DNA from: Acinetobacter pittii
GTDB taxonomy: Bacteria > Pseudomonadota > Gammaproteobacteria > Pseudomonadales > Moraxellaceae
Reading direction: 5' to 3'
Length of the DNA: 64,000 nt
Assembly: GCF_034067285.1 (NCBI RefSeq)
Contig: NZ_CP139286.1
Coordinates: 1-64,000 of the forward strand
Positions 25,909 to 35,414 of the stretch are shown one piece after another (position 1 is the stretch's first letter; the number at the start of each line of letters is the position of its first letter). A program made the position numbers and the translations under genes. The notes under the pieces were generated by a model. The model was not told the DNA's origin. It saw only the letters and a list, made by a program, of their open reading frames with translations, and did no database searches.

Positions 25909-27387
25909 ATGACAGATTCTCGTGAAAACTGGACGTCACGATCTGGTTTTATTATTGCAGCCGTTGGTTCGGCTGTAGGCTTAGGTAATATCTGGCGCTT
26001 TCCATACGTTGCTTATGAAAATGGTGGAGGAGCGTTTCTTATTCCCTATCTATTGGCACTCATTACTGCTGGTTTACCGTTATTATTTTTAGATTATGCG
26101 GTAGGTCATCGTAGTACTAACTCCCCTCCTAAAGCTTATCGCGCCCTATTTAAAGGCGGAGAAACATTAGGTTGGTGGCAGGTTTGTGTCTGTATCATCA
26201 TCGGTTTGTATTATGCAAGTGTACTCACTTGGGCTGGTAGTTATGTTTACTTCTCCATTGGTCAAATGTGGGGAAGCGATCCGGAAGGTTTCTTCTTTAA
26301 TACCTATTTGCAAACCACAAAAGCAACCGGTTTTGATTTACAGTTTGTAGGTCATTTATTCTGGCCGATTGTTGGGATTTGGGCACTTACTCTAATCATT
26401 CTTTATGGTGGCGTGAAAAAAGGTGTGGAATTATCAAATAAGATTTTCATGCCATTATTATTCATTCTCTTCACTATTTTAGTGATTCAATCATTACGTT
26501 TACCAGGTGCAGTTCAAGGCTTAAACGCTTTCTTTACGCCGAACTGGTCAGCAATGATGGATTATAAAGTTTGGTTAGCAGCTTACGGCCATACTTTCTT
26601 CTCACTATCTGTTGGCTTCGGGATCATGGTGACTTATGCATCTTATTTGAAACCAAAAACGAATTTAACAGGTTCTGGTTTAATCGTTGGTTTTGCTAAT
26701 GCATCAACAGAGATTTTGGCTGGTATTGGTATCTTCGCAGCGCTTGGCTTTATGGCACATGCGGCAGGTACTGAAGTTAAAGATGTGGTGAGTGGTGGGA
26801 TTGGATTAGCATTTATTGCCTTCCCTAAAATTATTTCAAGTTTAGGTACAGGTGCCGATTTATTTGGTTTCTTATTCTTCTCTTCGCTTTTCGTCGCAGG
26901 TATTTCTTCGATGGTAAGTATTTTGGAAGTACCTATTGCAGCAATGCAGGATAAATTGAAATGGGGTCGTAAAAAAGCTGTAACCATTATTGGTGGTGGT
27001 AGTGCGCTTGTATCAATTATTTTATTCTCAAGTGTAAACGCAATTAAGTTAGTTGATATCGTTGACCACTTTATCAATAACATCGGTATTATTGGTGGTG
27101 CTTTACTTTCTATTATTACCGTGGCTTGGTTTAAGCGTTCTGCATTGAAGGAACTTCGTGATCACGTGAATCGCATCTCAACTATTCAATTAGGTAAGGG
27201 ATGGGATTTCACTTTAACAGTCATTACATCATTAATCTTGTTAACTACACTCAGTATGACTGTATTTAATTTGATCAAAAATGGCTATGATACTTATAGT
27301 ATGAGCTTACAAGGTGTATTCGGCTGGGGCAGTGTGATTTTCTGTGCAGTCGTTGCAATCGTTTTAAGCAAAATGAAAGATCGCTAG
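25909..27387 (+). CDS. Sodium-dependent transporter, NSS/SNF family
   Basis: Inner-membrane secondary transporter of the LeuT fold that couples Na+ to amino-acid or amine uptake. At 492 residues with about 12 membrane segments, it opens with SRENWTSRSGFIIAAVGSAVGLGNIWRFPYV in spirit of the family (the GSAVGLGNIWRFPY block around residues 19-32 is the NSS signature of TM1). A tiny membrane gene follows, overlapping the ribosome site with this stop codon, so this is a MetP-MetS type methionine/alanine-like system by analogy. The substrate is not established. Confidence 0.9.
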   Translation: MTDSRENWTSRSGFIIAAVGSAVGLGNIWRFPYVAYENGGGAFLIPYLLALITAGLPLLFLDYAVGHRSTNSPPKAYRALFKGGETLGWWQVCVCIIIGLYYASVLTWAGSYVYFSIGQMWGSDPEGFFFNTYLQTTKATGFDLQFVGHLFWPIVGIWALTLIILYGGVKKGVELSNKIFMPLLFILFTILVIQSLRLPGAVQGLNAFFTPNWSAMMDYKVWLAAYGHTFFSLSVGFGIMVTYASYLKPKTNLTGSGLIVGFANASTEILAGIGIFAALGFMAHAAGTEVKDVVSGGIGLAFIAFPKIISSLGTGADLFGFLFFSSLFVAGISSMVSILEVPIAAMQDKLKWGRKKAVTIIGGGSALVSIILFSSVNAIKLVDIVDHFINNIGIIGGALLSIITVAWFKRSALKELRDHVNRISTIQLGKGWDFTLTVITSLILLTTLSMTVFNLIKNGYDTYSMSLQGVFGWGSVIFCAVVAIVLSKMKDR

Positions 27388-27399
27388 GAGGATAGAATA

Positions 27400-27543
27400 A
27401 TGAATACTTCAGCAATCGTGATGATGGTAATTTCGATGGTGTTTTTATGGGGTGGTTTGGTTTTATCCATTATCCATTTATCGAAGCATCCTGAAGAGTT
27501 AGATGACGTTTTAGAAGAAGTAAAAGATCAGCACACACTTTGA
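27400..27543 (+). CDS. Small subunit of NSS transporter (MetS-like)
   Basis: 47-residue membrane peptide MNTSAIVMMVISMVFLWGGL... with one transmembrane helix and an acidic tail (HPEELDDVLEEVKD). MetS-type small subunits have the same make-up and are needed for activity of their NSS partner in Corynebacterium. AGGAGG at 27386-27391 overlaps the partner's TAG stop, giving translational coupling, and the gap between genes is 12 nt. Confidence 0.85.
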   Translation: MNTSAIVMMVISMVFLWGGLVLSIIHLSKHPEELDDVLEEVKDQHTL

Positions 27544-27555
27544 TACTGATCGAGT

Positions 27556-27586
27556 AAAAAAGCAGGCTTTAAGCCTGCTTTTTTTA
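27556..27586. terminator. Bidirectional terminator
   Basis: AAAAAAGCAGGCTT - AAGCCTGCTTTTTTT hairpin between metS-like and rsmB. Its right end coincides with the rsmB stop codon. Confidence 0.9.
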
Positions 27587-28888
27587 TGCAATTTTCTGAA
27601 TTTTACAATAATAAAATCCATCACCAGACTGCGCTTGTGGCAATAATTGTCTGCCATGGGTTTGTTCAATTCCCCAATCCGCTTCAATTTTCACTTCTTT
27701 TGCATCAGTATGTTCTGCAAAGAAGTCAATCATCTGTTGTTCATTTTCAGCTTTTAAAATTGAACAGGTAATGTAGAGCAATGTACCGCCAACTTTGAGT
27801 TGTTGCCACATATGTTCCAAAATTTGCTTTTGTAGCTCAATGGTTTGAGCTATATCGCTAGATTGGCGCAATAGGCGTATGTCAGGATGACGACGAATTA
27901 CACCTGTTGCAGAGCAAGGCGCGTCAAGCACAATACAATCTACTGGCTGTGCAGACACCCATTGGGTTGCATCGGCTGCCAAGATTTCTGTATGGCTTTG
28001 GTCTAGCTGTAGTCGGTTTAAGTTCTCAGTCACACGGACTAAACGACTCGGGTCCTGATCAATAGCAATAAGCTGAGCAGGTTTAAACTTTTCGAGTAAA
28101 TGAGCTGTTTTACCCCCGGGGGCAGCACATGCATCAATAACTGTTTTATTGTTTAAATCAGGCAATAAGTTTGCACATAGCTGTGCATGTTCATCTTGTA
28201 CAGAGAACCAGCCTTGTTCAAAACCAGGTAACTGAGTGATTTGTACAGATTGCTCAAGAACAATACCTGCTTCGGACAAAGTACATGCACGTGCCTGAAT
28301 TTCTAAACTCTGTAATTTTGCTAAATAAGCATCACGGCCAATATGTCGTTGGTTCACTCGTAAGGTTAAAGGCGCAACTTGTTTTAATGATTGGCAGAGC
28401 ACTTCGGTTTGTTCGCCCCAATCCTTTTTTAAGCGTTTAAAAAGCCAACTTGGTAAGCCATGTGCTTGTTGTAAACCTTGCTCGAACTCATCAGTTTCAC
28501 GAGTAGCTCGGCGCAAAATAGCATTTACAATACCACTGAGTGCAGGGAACCCAAGTTGTTTAGTCGCATCTACTGTTTCCGAGATGGCAGCGTGCGCTGC
28601 AATACGCGTGCATAAAACTTGATAAAGACCAACGTATAGGCAGGTTTCTACTGTCTCATTGTTTAAAGGTTTACTCAGCAAAGGTAAGCTAATTGATTTA
28701 AGTGCAAACCATTGGCGCAATGTACCTAAAACGAGCTCATGAAATAAAGCACGATCACGCTCTGCAACTTGATTGAGCTGTGTATTTAAAATACTCGCGA
28801 GCGATTGACCTTGCTGGACTTTTAATAATGTCTGGACGACTTGAGCACGCAGGTTAAAACGTGAGGAATTTGAGGTAACCTGACTCAT
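27584..28888 (-). CDS. rsmB: 16S rRNA m5C967 methyltransferase RsmB
   Basis: SAM-dependent methyltransferase that makes m5C967 in 16S rRNA. The 434-residue protein has an N-terminal NusB-like RNA-binding domain (to about 140) and a Rossmann methyltransferase domain with DACAAPGGKTAHLLE (SAM site), VLDAPCSATGVIRRHPDI (Pro-Cys motif) and LLYITCSILKAENE with the second catalytic Cys. The start is the ATG at 28888, which overlaps the fmt stop as ATGA, so the two genes are translationally coupled. A longer in-frame extension inside fmt was rejected. Confidence 0.95.
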   Translation of the reverse strand: MSQVTSNSSRFNLRAQVVQTLLKVQQGQSLASILNTQLNQVAERDRALFHELVLGTLRQWFALKSISLPLLSKPLNNETVETCLYVGLYQVLCTRIAAHAAISETVDATKQLGFPALSGIVNAILRRATRETDEFEQGLQQAHGLPSWLFKRLKKDWGEQTEVLCQSLKQVAPLTLRVNQRHIGRDAYLAKLQSLEIQARACTLSEAGIVLEQSVQITQLPGFEQGWFSVQDEHAQLCANLLPDLNNKTVIDACAAPGGKTAHLLEKFKPAQLIAIDQDPSRLVRVTENLNRLQLDQSHTEILAADATQWVSAQPVDCIVLDAPCSATGVIRRHPDIRLLRQSSDIAQTIELQKQILEHMWQQLKVGGTLLYITCSILKAENEQQMIDFFAEHTDAKEVKIEADWGIEQTHGRQLLPQAQSGDGFYYCKIQKIA

Positions 28889-29847
28889 GGCAAAATTTGT
28901 CCTACGTGAAGTTTTTGAGTTTGTGCAATTTGTTGAGCATTTAATGCTTTGCCACCCGGCCATTGCACGCTAGTCAAACAAATAAATGAATCTTGACCAC
29001 AAGCAACGTGTACGCCTTGTTTATCGATTGCAATAATTTCACCAGCTTGAGCATTTGCTTTGCTTTGACTAGAAATTGTTGAGTTCCAGACACGCAGAGC
29101 ATTATTTTCATCAAGTTGAACAAAAGCGACGGGCCAAGGATTAAAGGCACGGATATTTCGGTCAATTTGCACAGCATCATTTGACCAGTCAATACGAGCT
29201 TCTGATTTCACTAATTTATGTGCATAGACCGTTAAGCTTTCGTCTTGAACTTCGCGTTCTGCTAAATATTTTTGTAGTGTTTCTTCCGACTCGAGTACCG
29301 CACAAATTGCCGTTGCACCTTGAGCGGCTAGTTTGTCGTGTAAAGTCGCTGATGTATCTTCGTTAGTGATTGGGCAATAGGTTTTATACATCATATCGCC
29401 TGTATCTAAACCAGCTGCCATTTGCATGATAGTGATTCCGGTTTCTTCATCACCCGTTGCAATTGCACGCTGAATTGGTGCTGCACCGCGCCAGCGTGGT
29501 AATAGTGAGCCGTGAATATTTAAACAGCCATATTTCGGTGTATCGAGCACAGTTTGTGGAAGGATCAAACCATAGGCTGCAACCACCATGACATCAGCAC
29601 CTAAAGCAGCCAGTTCTTGTTGAGCTGCTAAACCTTCTTCAGTTGAAGCTTTGAAATGAAGCGGTTGATAGACTGGAATATTATGTTCAAGTGCAAGCTG
29701 TTTTACAGAAGATGGCGTTAGTTTTTGTCCACGACCCGATTTACGATCTGGCTGAGTATAAACCGCGATAATTTCATGGGAAGTTTTTAATAAAGCCGCT
29801 AATGCTGTTGCAGCAAATTCGGGGGTGCCAGCAAAAATAATTTTCAC
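28885..29847 (-). CDS. fmt: Methionyl-tRNA formyltransferase
   Basis: Formylates initiator Met-tRNA using 10-formyl-THF. The 320-residue protein starts MKIIFAGTPEFAATALAAL. It has the formyl-transfer signature with catalytic residues in LNIHGSLLPRWRGAAPIQRA (Asn, His) and GITIMQMAAGLDTGDM, then a C-terminal OB-fold tRNA-binding domain. It is followed immediately by rsmB, as in many proteobacteria; def is not adjacent here. Confidence 0.96.
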   Translation of the reverse strand: MKIIFAGTPEFAATALAALLKTSHEIIAVYTQPDRKSGRGQKLTPSSVKQLALEHNIPVYQPLHFKASTEEGLAAQQELAALGADVMVVAAYGLILPQTVLDTPKYGCLNIHGSLLPRWRGAAPIQRAIATGDEETGITIMQMAAGLDTGDMMYKTYCPITNEDTSATLHDKLAAQGATAICAVLESEETLQKYLAEREVQDESLTVYAHKLVKSEARIDWSNDAVQIDRNIRAFNPWPVAFVQLDENNALRVWNSTISSQSKANAQAGEIIAIDKQGVHVACGQDSFICLTSVQWPGGKALNAQQIAQTQKLHVGQILP

Positions 29848-30194
29848 AAATGCAATCCAAAAAGAGTTTACGCGTAGTATACGTGAAAAACGATTGAAGC
29901 CCTAAACTCATGGAGATTGAGCGTTTTAGTTTTTAAATAGTGAACAAAAAATTATTGAAAAACTTTTATTGATAAAAAAAGGTTATGAAAAAATAAAAAA
30001 TTATTCATGTAAGTTTTGCTAAATATTGACTGACTATTACTGTTCTTGGCTTTCCGAATATTATTTGCTTCTATAGAATGGAGAATGATCAAATTATGAT
30101 GATGAGTCAATATTCCGACTGATCTAACGCTATATCAGTATCATTCGCCAGAGCGGGAAAAATTCTGCTCAAGCACAACTTGTTGGAAACACTA
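29848..30194. other. ilvD upstream region, 347 bp
   Basis: Divergent promoter region between fmt and ilvD. It holds a short frame at 30077-30121 (14 residues, MENDQIMMMSQYSD) and a small CTGAT/ATCAG inverted repeat at 30119-30138. No Ile/Val/Leu-rich leader peptide and no terminator-attenuator were seen, so I have no evidence for classical attenuation of ilvD. Confidence 0.4.
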
Positions 30195-32024
30195 ATGCCT
30201 GACTATCGTTCAAAAACATCGACACACGGAAGAAATATGGCTGGCGCACGTGGCTTATGGCGTGCAACAGGAATGAAAGATGAGGATTTCGGCAAACCAA
30301 TTATTGCGGTGGTCAACTCATTTACTCAATTTGTGCCGGGCCATGTACATCTTAAAGATCTAGGGCAGCTTGTCGCGGCAGAAATTCATGCAGCAGGTGG
30401 TGTTGCTAAAGAGTTCAATACGATTGCAGTTGATGACGGGATCGCAATGGGGCATGACGGCATGCTTTATTCACTTCCATCACGTGATTTGATTGCTGAT
30501 TCAGTTGAATATATGGTGAATGCACATTGTGCAGATGCCATGGTTTGTATTTCAAACTGTGACAAGATTACTCCGGGAATGCTCATGGCTGCGATGCGCT
30601 TGAATATTCCTGTTGTTTTTGTGTCTGGCGGACCAATGGAAGCGGGTAAGGTCAAGTTCCGTGGTAATGAAAAAGCGATTGACCTTGTAGATGCAATGGT
30701 TGTTGCAGCTGATGAAAGTTATACAGACGAAGAAGTTGAAGAATTTGAACGTTCGGCATGTCCAACCTGTGGTTCATGTTCAGGTATGTTCACTGCAAAC
30801 TCGATGAACTGTTTAACAGAAGCTTTAGGTTTATCTTTACCAGGTAATGGTTCGATTGTTGCGACGCATGCAAACCGTAAAAAATTATTCTTAAAAGCAG
30901 GTCAGCTTATTGTTGAATTAGCTAAGCGCTATTACGAACAAAACGACGCAAGTATTTTACCTCGTTCGATTGCAACAAAGGCTGCATTTAAAAATGCGAT
31001 GACCCTTGATATTGCAATGGGTGGTTCAACCAATACTGTTCTACATTTATTGGCTGCGGCAAGTGAAGCAGAAGTTGATTTTACAATGGACGATATTGAC
31101 GAGTTATCACGTCGAGTTCCTGTATTGTCTAAAGTAGCACCTGCAAAACAAGACGTTCATATGGAAGATGTTCATCGTGCTGGCGGTATTATGGCCATCT
31201 TAGGTGAACTTGATCGCGCGAATTTGCTTGATGTATCTGTACCAACAGTACACGAGAAAACTTTAAAAGATGCATTAGATAAGTGGGACATTATTCGTAC
31301 TGAAGATGCAGACGTTTACGAATTCTATCGTTCATCTCCGGGCGGTGTTCCAACTCAAGTTGCATTCTCTCAAAATCGTTACTATTCAACGTTAGATGGC
31401 GACCGTGAAAAAGGCGTGATCCGTAATGCAGAACATGCTTTCTCTAAAGATGGCGGTTTAGCCGTTCTATACGGCAACATTGCGCTTGATGGTTGTATCG
31501 TGAAAACTGCGGGTGTTGATGAATCAATCTTGAAATTTACGGGTACAGCGCGTGTATTTGAGAGCCAAGATGCAGCTGTAGATGCAATTTTAGGTCATGA
31601 CATTAAAGCTGGCGATGTGGTTGTCATTCGTTACGAAGGCCCACGTGGTGGTCCGGGTATGCAAGAAATGCTTTACCCAACCAGCTATCTTAAATCGAAA
31701 GGTTTAGGTAAAGACTGTGCATTAGTAACGGATGGTCGTTTCTCTGGTGGTTCATCAGGTCTTTCGATTGGACACGTTTCACCAGAAGCGGCTGAAGGCG
31801 GTGCAATTGGTTTGGTTGAAGATGGTGATACTATTGAAATCGATATTCCAAACCGTACCATTCACTTGAATATTGACGATGCGACTTTAGCGCATCGCCG
31901 TACAGTTCAAGAAGCGAAAGGCTGGCATCCGAAAGAAGAACGTAAACGTAAAGTATCAAAAGCGTTAAAAGTTTATGCAATGCATACAACAAGTGCAGCG
32001 AAAGGAGCTGTACGCGTTCTATAA
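30195..32024 (+). CDS. ilvD: Dihydroxy-acid dehydratase
   Basis: Fe-S enzyme converting dihydroxy-acids to 2-keto acids in Ile and Val synthesis. The 609-residue protein starts [20 protein letters not shown], with cluster-ligand cysteines in [12 protein letters not shown] and [24 protein letters not shown] blocks (about residues 123 and 195) and the C-terminal [14 protein letters not shown] motif. Start chosen at ATG 30195; an in-frame TTG at 30180 adds five codons and is less likely. It is a single gene with its own terminator. Confidence 0.97.
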   Translation: MPDYRSKTSTHGRNMAGARGLWRATGMKDEDFGKPIIAVVNSFTQFVPGHVHLKDLGQLVAAEIHAAGGVAKEFNTIAVDDGIAMGHDGMLYSLPSRDLIADSVEYMVNAHCADAMVCISNCDKITPGMLMAAMRLNIPVVFVSGGPMEAGKVKFRGNEKAIDLVDAMVVAADESYTDEEVEEFERSACPTCGSCSGMFTANSMNCLTEALGLSLPGNGSIVATHANRKKLFLKAGQLIVELAKRYYEQNDASILPRSIATKAAFKNAMTLDIAMGGSTNTVLHLLAAASEAEVDFTMDDIDELSRRVPVLSKVAPAKQDVHMEDVHRAGGIMAILGELDRANLLDVSVPTVHEKTLKDALDKWDIIRTEDADVYEFYRSSPGGVPTQVAFSQNRYYSTLDGDREKGVIRNAEHAFSKDGGLAVLYGNIALDGCIVKTAGVDESILKFTGTARVFESQDAAVDAILGHDIKAGDVVVIRYEGPRGGPGMQEMLYPTSYLKSKGLGKDCALVTDGRFSGGSSGLSIGHVSPEAAEGGAIGLVEDGDTIEIDIPNRTIHLNIDDATLAHRRTVQEAKGWHPKEERKRKVSKALKVYAMHTTSAAKGAVRVL

Positions 32025-32054
32025 AATATTCAATTTTAATAATTGATTAGGAAT

Positions 32055-32105
32055 CATGCACCCTTTAACACGATGAATTGCTATCATGTTAAGGGTGCAT
32101 TTTTC
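32055..32105 (+). terminator. ilvD terminator
   Basis: Long inverted repeat ATGCACCCTTTAACACGAT / ATCATGTTAAGGGTGCAT followed by TTTTTC. Two mismatches lie in an 18-bp arm. Confidence 0.85.
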
Positions 32106-32336
32106 ATGTCTGGTAAAAAAAATCAGCTTGTAGAAAAAGGTGTTTTTAGATCATTCTATGGGTTTGCCATAAAATGGTGATAAAATCTTCACCTACGTAG
32201 AAACTTGCTAAAAACATGTCTTATTTTCTGCGTAAACTACGGTAGTTATATTTCATCTCGACTACTGTTTTACCTTGCACTATGATCAAAATAATCTTTG
32301 ATCACGCTTAGGATTTAATTTTTAGAGGCACAACTC
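32106..32336. other. Upstream region of the double DsbA-like gene
   Basis: 231 bp without a gene. No confident promoter or site was seen. AGAGG at 32322-32326 is the ribosome site of the following gene. Confidence 0.4.
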
Positions 32337-33626
32337 ATGTCACTGCTACGCCGTTGGTTTGACCCTATTCGATCGAGCTGGTTTTACCAAAAGCCTTCTC
32401 GTCAAGCGGTGTTACCCACGGAAAATGGTTTAAGTATTTATTTACGACTTGATGATGTGTATAGCTATTTGGCTGTTCAGCAATTGTCTCAGCTAGATGA
32501 AATTTTAAGTGATGAACTTAAGCCTTTAAAAATAATTATTTCGCATACGGCTTCTGAACCTCCAAACAGCATGTCGCATGAAGAGTGGCAAAATTATTGT
32601 TTAAATGATGCCAAGATATTAGCCAAACAACATCGTTTCGGTTTCGATGAATTTCCAGAAATCCCAAGCCCAGAATCTTTAAAACAAGCGGCAGTCATAT
32701 TAAAAAGAACCCCATTACAAGGTCAGAATTTCTTCCATTTACTAGAAGATATTTTCCACATGCTTTGGCAACAACAATATGGAAAGTTACGTACTTTACA
32801 TGCCATGGCAGTTAAACATCAGCTTCCTCAACATTTCTCGGAACGTATTTTTACGGATGAGCCTGTACCTGCGGCATACTTTGAATTTGGTGGACGTAAA
32901 TATCATGCAGTAGATGATTTACTACGTTTGACTCGTCGTTTGAAGCAGCAAAAGCTACTGACTGGTAATCCGATTTTTTTAATTAATCATATCGAATGGC
33001 GTGAACATTTGATTAACGATGCTGAGGCGCTTACCGAGATTCAGACGCTTCATCCTGAGCTGGATGTCTATATTGCTTTAGAAGACCCAATGAGTTGGTT
33101 GTTACTTGCTTATATCAAGGAAGAACTGGCCGATTATTATGATATTCAACTAAAAGTTTACCCGTTAAGTTATCAAGGTCGAGATTGGTTTGACTGGAGT
33201 TTGGCGACACGTGTTTCTAAAAGAACAGGTGTGGCCTTTACACCGTTTTGTCGCCCTACCGAGGAAAGTACACTGGAAATGGCAAAGCTTTTCTATAGTG
33301 TGCAAGAAAATCAGCAAATCGATACGATTTTCACTATTTTGCAGGCTGTTTGGACGAAAGGAAAAGATCTATCTTTCTTAAAGCATTTTCAACAATTACA
33401 GCAACAGTTGGGAATTGAGCAGCTAACCGACCAAGATGTGCAATCTGTTTTGGCGCAAAATGATGCCTTGTGTAAAGATAAACATCAGCCTGATTTACCG
33501 GTTTTAGAATTGCGTATTGATGGTCAGACTTATGTATTCAATAGCTTGTATCGTGTGTGGATGATTGAAAGTATTTTTAGCAATGTATTAGAAGAGAAAT
33601 ATAAAACAGCCTCAACTTTTAATTGA
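32337..33626 (+). CDS. Protein with two DsbA/HCCA isomerase-like domains, no CXXC
   Basis: 429-residue probable cytosolic protein. Two thioredoxin-fold units of the DsbA/2-hydroxychromene-2-carboxylate isomerase type seem to be joined. The first (about 30-225) starts SIYLRLDDVYSYLAVQQL; the second (about 236-410) starts DVYIALEDPMSWLLLAYI and includes RVSKRTGVAFTPFCRPTEES. Neither has a CXXC redox motif, so classical disulfide exchange is unlikely. There is no signal peptide. Function is unknown; a glutathione-dependent isomerase or binding role is possible. AGAGG lies 10 nt upstream of the ATG. Confidence 0.65.
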   Translation: MSLLRRWFDPIRSSWFYQKPSRQAVLPTENGLSIYLRLDDVYSYLAVQQLSQLDEILSDELKPLKIIISHTASEPPNSMSHEEWQNYCLNDAKILAKQHRFGFDEFPEIPSPESLKQAAVILKRTPLQGQNFFHLLEDIFHMLWQQQYGKLRTLHAMAVKHQLPQHFSERIFTDEPVPAAYFEFGGRKYHAVDDLLRLTRRLKQQKLLTGNPIFLINHIEWREHLINDAEALTEIQTLHPELDVYIALEDPMSWLLLAYIKEELADYYDIQLKVYPLSYQGRDWFDWSLATRVSKRTGVAFTPFCRPTEESTLEMAKLFYSVQENQQIDTIFTILQAVWTKGKDLSFLKHFQQLQQQLGIEQLTDQDVQSVLAQNDALCKDKHQPDLPVLELRIDGQTYVFNSLYRVWMIESIFSNVLEEKYKTASTFN

Positions 33627-33703
33627 GGCCCACTTCTAAAAACAAGAATAGGGCAGAACCTGTTTTTTCCGTAGCATAACCCTGTAGGAAACGGAGATAA
33701 ACA

Positions 33704-34435
33704 GTGACATTTCTAGCAATTATTATGGTGGTGTTTGCCTTTGCGGGCATGATTAAAGGCATGATCGGTTTAGGATTACCCGCAGTATCGATGGGTTTAC
33801 TCACCATCGCAATGAGCCCTTTTCAGGCAGCATCTCTGCTCATTGTTCCCTCAATGGTCACCAATGTCTGGCAACTTTTTGCTGAAGGACATGTCTGGGC
33901 GTTTATTCGCCGTTTCTGGACGTTGCTTGTAGGCATTATAGTAGGTTCAATATGGAGCTTTTTACCTACTTTAAGTCAAAGTCATGGGCATAGTAGTGAA
34001 ATTTTATTAGGGTGTATGTTGGCCTTATATGGACTCTATGGGCTGTGCGTAAAGAGACTTCCACACTTAGGAAAGCATGAACGTTGGCTATCACCAATTA
34101 TTGGATATATCGGTGGGGCAGTAACTGTAGCAACAGGTGTCATTATTATTCCAATCGTTCCTTATTTGCAGTCTTTGCATTTAAAACGTGATGAGTTGGT
34201 ACAGGCATTAGGTTTAACGTTTACTATCTCTACCATTTGTCTTGCAGTGTTTTTACACCATAACCCTATGTCGGGAATAACACTGGACTATCGTTTATCG
34301 TTTGCTGCATTGTTGGCAGCGCTCGTTGGAATGTGGGTGGGTAAAAAAATTCGTTACCGCTTAAATGAGCAAAAATTTCGTCGTATATTTTTTATAGGCT
34401 TGATGTCATTAGGTCTTTATATGATTTTGCATTAA
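33704..34435 (+). CDS. TSUP (TauE/SafE) family membrane transporter
   Basis: 243-residue inner-membrane protein with about eight hydrophobic segments. The start GMIKGMIGLGLPAVSMGLL is the first TSUP half-repeat signature and GYIGGAVTVATGVIIIPIVPYL the second. The family exports sulfite or organosulfur anions; the substrate here is unknown. It uses a GTG start with GGAAACGGAG upstream. Its last 4 bp overlap the end of the convergent LysR gene, with no terminator room between them. Confidence 0.88.
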   Translation: MTFLAIIMVVFAFAGMIKGMIGLGLPAVSMGLLTIAMSPFQAASLLIVPSMVTNVWQLFAEGHVWAFIRRFWTLLVGIIVGSIWSFLPTLSQSHGHSSEILLGCMLALYGLYGLCVKRLPHLGKHERWLSPIIGYIGGAVTVATGVIIIPIVPYLQSLHLKRDELVQALGLTFTISTICLAVFLHHNPMSGITLDYRLSFAALLAALVGMWVGKKIRYRLNEQKFRRIFFIGLMSLGLYMILH

Positions 34436-35334
34436 GCCAATTTTTCAGGACGATGCTGCAATAAAAAATCTGCAAACTGTTGGTAACTGCTAGGCAGCTG
34501 GTTGAAATTTTGGGTCGCCAAAAGCAGTTTACGATTTGCCCAAGCACCTTGCAGTTGAATGGAATGAAAATCATAGTTTGATTGCAAACGCTGTGCAGCA
34601 CGAGCTGGCATAATCGCAATTCCAACGCCTTTGGCAACGACCTCAGCAATCGCCCCAAAGTTAGGTAAGCGCAAACGGTACTGTATGTTAAAGCCTAATA
34701 ACTTAGCTTGAGTTTCAATGGACTGTTGCAAAGAGTGATGGGACTTAAGACCAATAAAACCATAGCTTAAAGCCTCTACCAAGTTCAGTTCTTGATATTG
34801 AGCTAACTCATGCGTAGCAGGACAAATCAGAACTAATGGATCACTCGCAAATTCTTTCGTTTGCAAATGTCTGGTATCAAAAAAACTGGAGACCAGTCCA
34901 AGACTTGCTATACCTTGCGTGAGTGCATCTACAATTTCCGAGCTTTCTGCTTCATGTAAATCGATATTCATTTCAGGATGAAGCACTAAATATTGAGGTA
35001 ATAACGGAGGCAAATATTCGCTTTGTGCGGAAGAGTTACACCAAAGTGTTAATGACTCTGATGTAGGTGGCCTAAAGCGCTGCATTTCTTGTTCGAGTTG
35101 ATCTTTTTGTGCTAAAAGCTGACGAGCATGTTCTACAAACGCGTGTCCTGCTGTGGTGAGTTCTACGCCAGTAGTTTGGCGAATAAATAAGGGCGTTTCA
35201 AAATATTGTTCGAGTTTTTTTATACGTTCACTGGCGGCTTGAAGTGAAATTGCAGAGCGGTCTGCACCTTTGGTTAGACTACCTGTAGAGACAATATGAA
35301 GAACCAGTTGTAAATCAAAAAAATCAAAACGCAT
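34432..35334 (-). CDS. LysR-family transcriptional regulator
   Basis: 300-residue regulator with an N-terminal winged helix (about 1-60: FDLQLVLHIVSTGSLTKGAD, AISLQAASERIKKLE) and a LysR effector-binding domain after residue 90. It is convergent with the TSUP gene (4-bp overlap) and 80 bp downstream of uraA on the same strand. LysR proteins often regulate a neighbour; the TSUP gene is a candidate but the layout is convergent, not divergent, so this is weak. Confidence 0.92.
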   Translation of the reverse strand: MRFDFFDLQLVLHIVSTGSLTKGADRSAISLQAASERIKKLEQYFETPLFIRQTTGVELTTAGHAFVEHARQLLAQKDQLEQEMQRFRPPTSESLTLWCNSSAQSEYLPPLLPQYLVLHPEMNIDLHEAESSEIVDALTQGIASLGLVSSFFDTRHLQTKEFASDPLVLICPATHELAQYQELNLVEALSYGFIGLKSHHSLQQSIETQAKLLGFNIQYRLRLPNFGAIAEVVAKGVGIAIMPARAAQRLQSNYDFHSIQLQGAWANRKLLLATQNFNQLPSSYQQFADFLLQHRPEKLA

Positions 35335-35383
35335 GACAGGAAACGTATTGAAGAGTAAAAAGTCATCATACTAAATCGTAATG

Positions 35384-35410
35384 AAAAAAGGCAGCTTGCG
35401 CTGCCTTTTT
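35384..35410 (-). terminator. uraA terminator
   Basis: AAAAAAGGCAGC - TTGC - GCTGCCTTTTT hairpin just past the uraA stop on the minus strand. Confidence 0.9.
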
Positions 35411-35414
35411 GAAT

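Noticed and set aside
30077..30121. 14-codon leader peptide of ilvD
   Set aside because: It has no run of Ile, Val or Leu codons and no attenuator hairpin follows it.
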